Below, in pieces: positions 61,820-64,000 of a stretch of DNA of 64,000 nucleotides (the stretch's first letter is position 1; each line of letters begins with the position of its first letter). The position numbers were made by a program, and so were the translations under genes. The DNA is from Nostoc sp. NMS8 (GTDB lineage: Bacteria > Cyanobacteriota > Cyanobacteriia > Cyanobacteriales > Nostocaceae). A model generated the notes under the pieces. The model searched no databases and was not told the origin of the DNA. It worked only from the letters and a program-made list of their open reading frames with translations. Location of the stretch: assembly GCF_017115045.1 (NCBI RefSeq), contig NZ_JABXKK010000116.1, forward strand, positions 40,464 through 104,463, given 5' to 3'.

Positions 61820-63154
61820 ATGAGCAGATCAAAGCAATTAAAGCTAGGCGCGTTCATGCGCCCAGTCAGCATACATACAGGCGCTTGGCGCTATCCTGGG
61901 GCTTTACCTGATGCCAATTTTAACTTCCCAGCGCTGAAACAATTCATCCAGAAATTAGAGGAGGGCAAATTTGACGCATTCTTCATGGCGGATCACTTAG
62001 CTGTGCTAAATATGCCAATCAACGCGCTAAAACGCAGCCACACCGTCACTTCTTTCGAGCCTTTCACTCTGCTTTCTGCCCTCGCCAGCGTTACTGAACA
62101 CATCGGACTCGTTGCTACTGCTTCCACAACTTACGATCAGCCTTTCCACATTGCCCGTCGGTTCGCCTCTCTTGACCATATCAGCGGCGGCCGCGCCGGC
62201 TGGAACATTGTCACCACATCCAATCCAGATGCAGCGCTCAACTTTGGTTTGAAAGAAGAAGTAGAGCATGATGAACGCTACGTGCGCGCTAGGGAATTCT
62301 ATGATGTTGTAACTGGTCTTTGGGATTCCTTCGCCGACGATGCCTTTATTCGAGATGTGGAATCAGGAATTTATTTCGATCCCGCAAAAATTCACGTTTT
62401 GGATCATCAGGGAAAACATCTCTCAGTGCGGGGGCCGTTGAACATCGCTAGACCTGTCCAAGGTTGGCCGGTGATTGTTCAGGCTGGTGCTTCTGAAGCA
62501 GGACGGCAATTAGCGGCCGAAACTGCCGAGGTTGTGTTTGCACCTGCTAGTAATCTGGAAGCAGGTAAGGCTTTATTTGCTGATATTAAGAAACGAGCGT
62601 GGGCTATTGGACGCGACCCAGAAAGCATCAAAATTCTTCCAGGTGCTTTGGTCATCGTAGGCGAAACTGTGGAAGAAGCGATCGCCAAGCGTGCCCATTT
62701 AGATAGTCTAGTACACTATGACAGTGGTATTGCTAGTCTGAATGGCGCACTTGGCTACGACGTTTCGAGCTTCGATCCAGATGGCCCATTGCCGGAAATT
62801 CCGCAGACTAACGCCGGACAAAGTTCTCGCGAACGAGTAGTGGCGGTGGCGCAACGTGAGAAGTTAACCATTAGACAGCTGGCTCAACGCGTCGGCAGTT
62901 ACGGCGGACTGGCGTTTGTCGGCACGCCCCAAACCATAGCCGATGACATGGAGCAATGGCTGACTGAGGAGGGGTCTGACGGTTTCAACATCATGTTCTC
63001 TTATCTGCCTGAAGGATTGAATGATTTTATAGACAAGGTTATCCCAGAACTCCAACAGCGTGGAATCTTTCGTAAAGAGTATGAAGGTAACACTCTGCGC
63101 GAAAATCTGGGACTAACCCGCCCCATCAACCGTTTTTTCAAGTCTGATAGTTAG
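61820..63154 (+). CDS. FMN-dependent monooxygenase of the NtaA/SnaA/DszA (bacterial luciferase-like) family
   Basis: 444 residues, the usual length of this subgroup. The N-terminal LGAFMRPVSIHTGAWRYPGA, then KFDAFFMADHLAVLN, then EHIGLVATASTTYDQPFHIA and the diagnostic SGGRAGWNIVTTSNPDAALN are clear. GWPVIVQAGASEAGRQLAAE and GTPQTIADDMEQWL complete the TIM-barrel flavin monooxygenase. Relatives oxidise nitrilotriacetate, dibenzothiophene sulfone or other organosulfur and N-compounds with FMNH2 from a separate reductase. The substrate here is unknown, and no reductase gene is adjacent. Confidence 0.93.
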   Translation: MSRSKQLKLGAFMRPVSIHTGAWRYPGALPDANFNFPALKQFIQKLEEGKFDAFFMADHLAVLNMPINALKRSHTVTSFEPFTLLSALASVTEHIGLVATASTTYDQPFHIARRFASLDHISGGRAGWNIVTTSNPDAALNFGLKEEVEHDERYVRAREFYDVVTGLWDSFADDAFIRDVESGIYFDPAKIHVLDHQGKHLSVRGPLNIARPVQGWPVIVQAGASEAGRQLAAETAEVVFAPASNLEAGKALFADIKKRAWAIGRDPESIKILPGALVIVGETVEEAIAKRAHLDSLVHYDSGIASLNGALGYDVSSFDPDGPLPEIPQTNAGQSSRERVVAVAQREKLTIRQLAQRVGSYGGLAFVGTPQTIADDMEQWLTEEGSDGFNIMFSYLPEGLNDFIDKVIPELQQRGIFRKEYEGNTLRENLGLTRPINRFFKSDS

Positions 63155-63164
63155 TCTACGATTT

Positions 63165-63277
63165 TAACAGCTTAGTTTTTCGTCATGAGTGCGATCGCTA
63201 CTCTTTCAGGATTTACGCACAGACTACAATCATTACAGCCTAGTTTTTGTCATAAGTGCGATCGCTACTCTTTATCT
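63165..63277 (+). repeat. Imperfect tandem duplication of ~65 bp
   Basis: ACAGCTTAGTTTTTCGTCAT and the following AGTGCGATCGCTACTCTTTC at ~63167 recur, with few changes, from ~63235 (ACAGCCTAGTTTTTGTCATA). It lies immediately before the CRISPR-like repeats. Confidence 0.7.
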
Positions 63278-63333
63278 CACGCAATAAATTTGACCAAAAT
63301 TCCTAAAAAGTTTTATTTTAATAAAATATCAGA

Positions 63334-63441
63334 CTTTACAATCACATCGCCCCGAAAGGGGATGGAAACTGCTCACAGTAACCGAGATTGGAGAACCTGT
63401 TCGAGCTTTACGATCGCACCACCCCGAAAGGGGATAAAAAA
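63334..63441 (+). CRISPR. Two-repeat, one-spacer orphan CRISPR-like array
   Basis: The 36-bp unit at 63334-63369 begins CTTTACAATCACATCG, has the stem CCCCGAAAGGGG and ends ATGGAAAC. It recurs at 63406-63441 with six mismatches (ending ATAAAAAA). The spacing gives exactly 36 bp repeat, 36 bp spacer, 36 bp repeat. The stem-loop and the 3' GGAAAC end are typical of cyanobacterial CRISPR repeats, and degeneration of the last repeat indicates + strand orientation. No cas gene is visible in the window. Confidence 0.65.
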
Positions 63442-63895
63442 GGTTGAAATAGCCAGTGCAATGTTTCGCTTACTTAATTGAAGTCAGCCGATGTCTACGA
63501 CGAGCTATGCCTACTGCCTGATAATGCTGATAAACAAAACTGGAAAATAGCTGACTTTTGATTCACAGCGATCGAAATTTTGAAGCCATTGCCTAAATGC
63601 GTTAACGCAACTTAACCTTCGCACAGCGTCTCGTAGAAAAGTTATCGCTCCAACATCTCTGCTTTCAACCTTGAATCTTTGTTGCAAAAAGACATTAAAA
63701 CAAATTGACAACTTGTACAAAATTTGGGATTATCAATCTACGACAATCCGATAGATTTTTAGTAGATTAAGATTTATCTGGATCTCAAGGCGAAAGCACC
63801 GATCTCGCCAAAGTAGGAAAATCTTTTTTTGGAAATCATCTTTATTCCGTATCAGATTATCTTAATTCAGCATAAATAAAATTCAGGTTTTTATC

Positions 63896-64000
63896 GTGAG
63901 TGCTTTCGATTCAAGCGGGGTTCAACCAGACGTAGAACTATTCGATCAACCACTAGTGCTTGTCGATCTCAGCGCCAGAAGCAAGCGATCGCCCTGGCAT
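63896..64000 (+). CDS. N-terminus of an unrecognised protein, 3' truncated by the window
   Basis: From GTG 63896 the frame is open to the window end (35 codons): MSAFDSSGVQPDVELFDQPL, then VLVDLSARSKRSPWH. Codon use looks normal for the region. I cannot assign a family from this fragment. Its start follows an AT-rich stretch, and no clear Shine-Dalgarno sequence is visible. Confidence 0.45.
   Translation, partial: MSAFDSSGVQPDVELFDQPLVLVDLSARSKRSPWH

Larger units (their letters stand above)
63155..63895. other. Intergenic region with CRISPR-like repeats, 741 bp
   Basis: It contains the tandem duplication (63165-63277) and the CRISPR-like array (63334-63441). Bases 63480-63895 show no gene; an open frame at 63185-63481 overlaps the array and is not credible as a gene. 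Confidence 0.5.

Noticed and set aside
63185..63481. 98-codon open frame on the + strand
   Set aside because: It runs through the tandem duplication and both CRISPR-like repeats (PRKGMET and PRKGIKK are translated repeat).

Overview
The window is chromosomal DNA from a filamentous, heterocyst-forming cyanobacterium of the Nostoc/Anabaena type. The evidence is: many HIP1 octamers (GCGATCGC); an rbcL-rbcX-rbcS operon; pcyA (phycobilin synthesis); a PsbP-like and a Psb32/TPM-like protein; a devBCA-type heterocyst glycolipid exporter; and a dense population of short dispersed repeats and heptanucleotide repeats typical of Nostoc genomes. I cannot name the species from sequence alone.

Layout. (1) 1-3.4 kb: the 3' end of one RTX protein and a complete paralogue that joins an alkaline-phosphatase-superfamily phosphodiesterase to RTX repeats. 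(2) 3.8-20.6 kb: a hybrid NRPS-PKS cluster. It consists of a decayed acyltransferase relic, an A-PCP loading protein, a KS-AT-ACP-aminotransferase PKS, an intact membrane acyltransferase, a C-A-PCP protein and a terminal C-A-PCP-TE protein. (3) 21-29.8 kb: a secreted DUF4347/delta-60-repeat protein followed by a type I secretion ABC transporter (cyclic-nucleotide-binding domain plus inactive C39-like domain) and its HlyD adaptor. (4) 29.9-42 kb: mixed housekeeping and conserved hypothetical genes, including a Mn/Zn-binding lipoprotein, precorrin-8X methylmutase, dapB, panB and a beta-propeller protein. (5) 42.7-47.8 kb: rbcLXS, a PsbP-like protein, maf and pcyA. (6) 48.7-52.2 kb: devB-devC-devA. 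(7) 52-61.2 kb: conserved hypotheticals, a HAD hydrolase, a frameshifted Uma2 nuclease, rpsB-tsf and recG. (8) 61.2-64 kb: a MITE-like element, a flavin-dependent monooxygenase, a two-repeat orphan CRISPR-like array and the start of an unrecognised gene.

How the genes work together. Both intact adenylation domains read as valine (code D-A-F-W-L-G-G-T-F plus the invariant Lys). The PKS selects malonyl-CoA (HAFH motif), has no ketoreductase, and carries an aminotransferase after its ACP. The inferred assembly is valine, then one malonyl extension, then beta-transamination to a 3,4-diamino-5-methylhexanoyl unit, then a second valine. The terminal protein is the surprise. Its condensation domain has Cys in place of the catalytic second His. 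Its adenylation domain has lost the A3 lysine, the A5 Pro-Thr and the A10 lysine, while its carrier and thioesterase motifs remain intact. It may therefore act as a carrier/thioesterase release protein, or the pathway may be decaying. The relic acyltransferase at 3.8 kb and the intact one at 11.7 kb each sit just upstream of a valine-type NRPS, which suggests a segmental duplication.

The second theme is very small repeats inside genes. Examples are a Nostoc small dispersed repeat in the PKS acyltransferase domain, a GGGAGCA-type repeat tract in recG, a 24-bp insertion next to a frameshift in the Uma2 gene, and a palindromic element whose edge supplies the cobH stop codon. No computation or database search was possible; family calls are from motif recognition.
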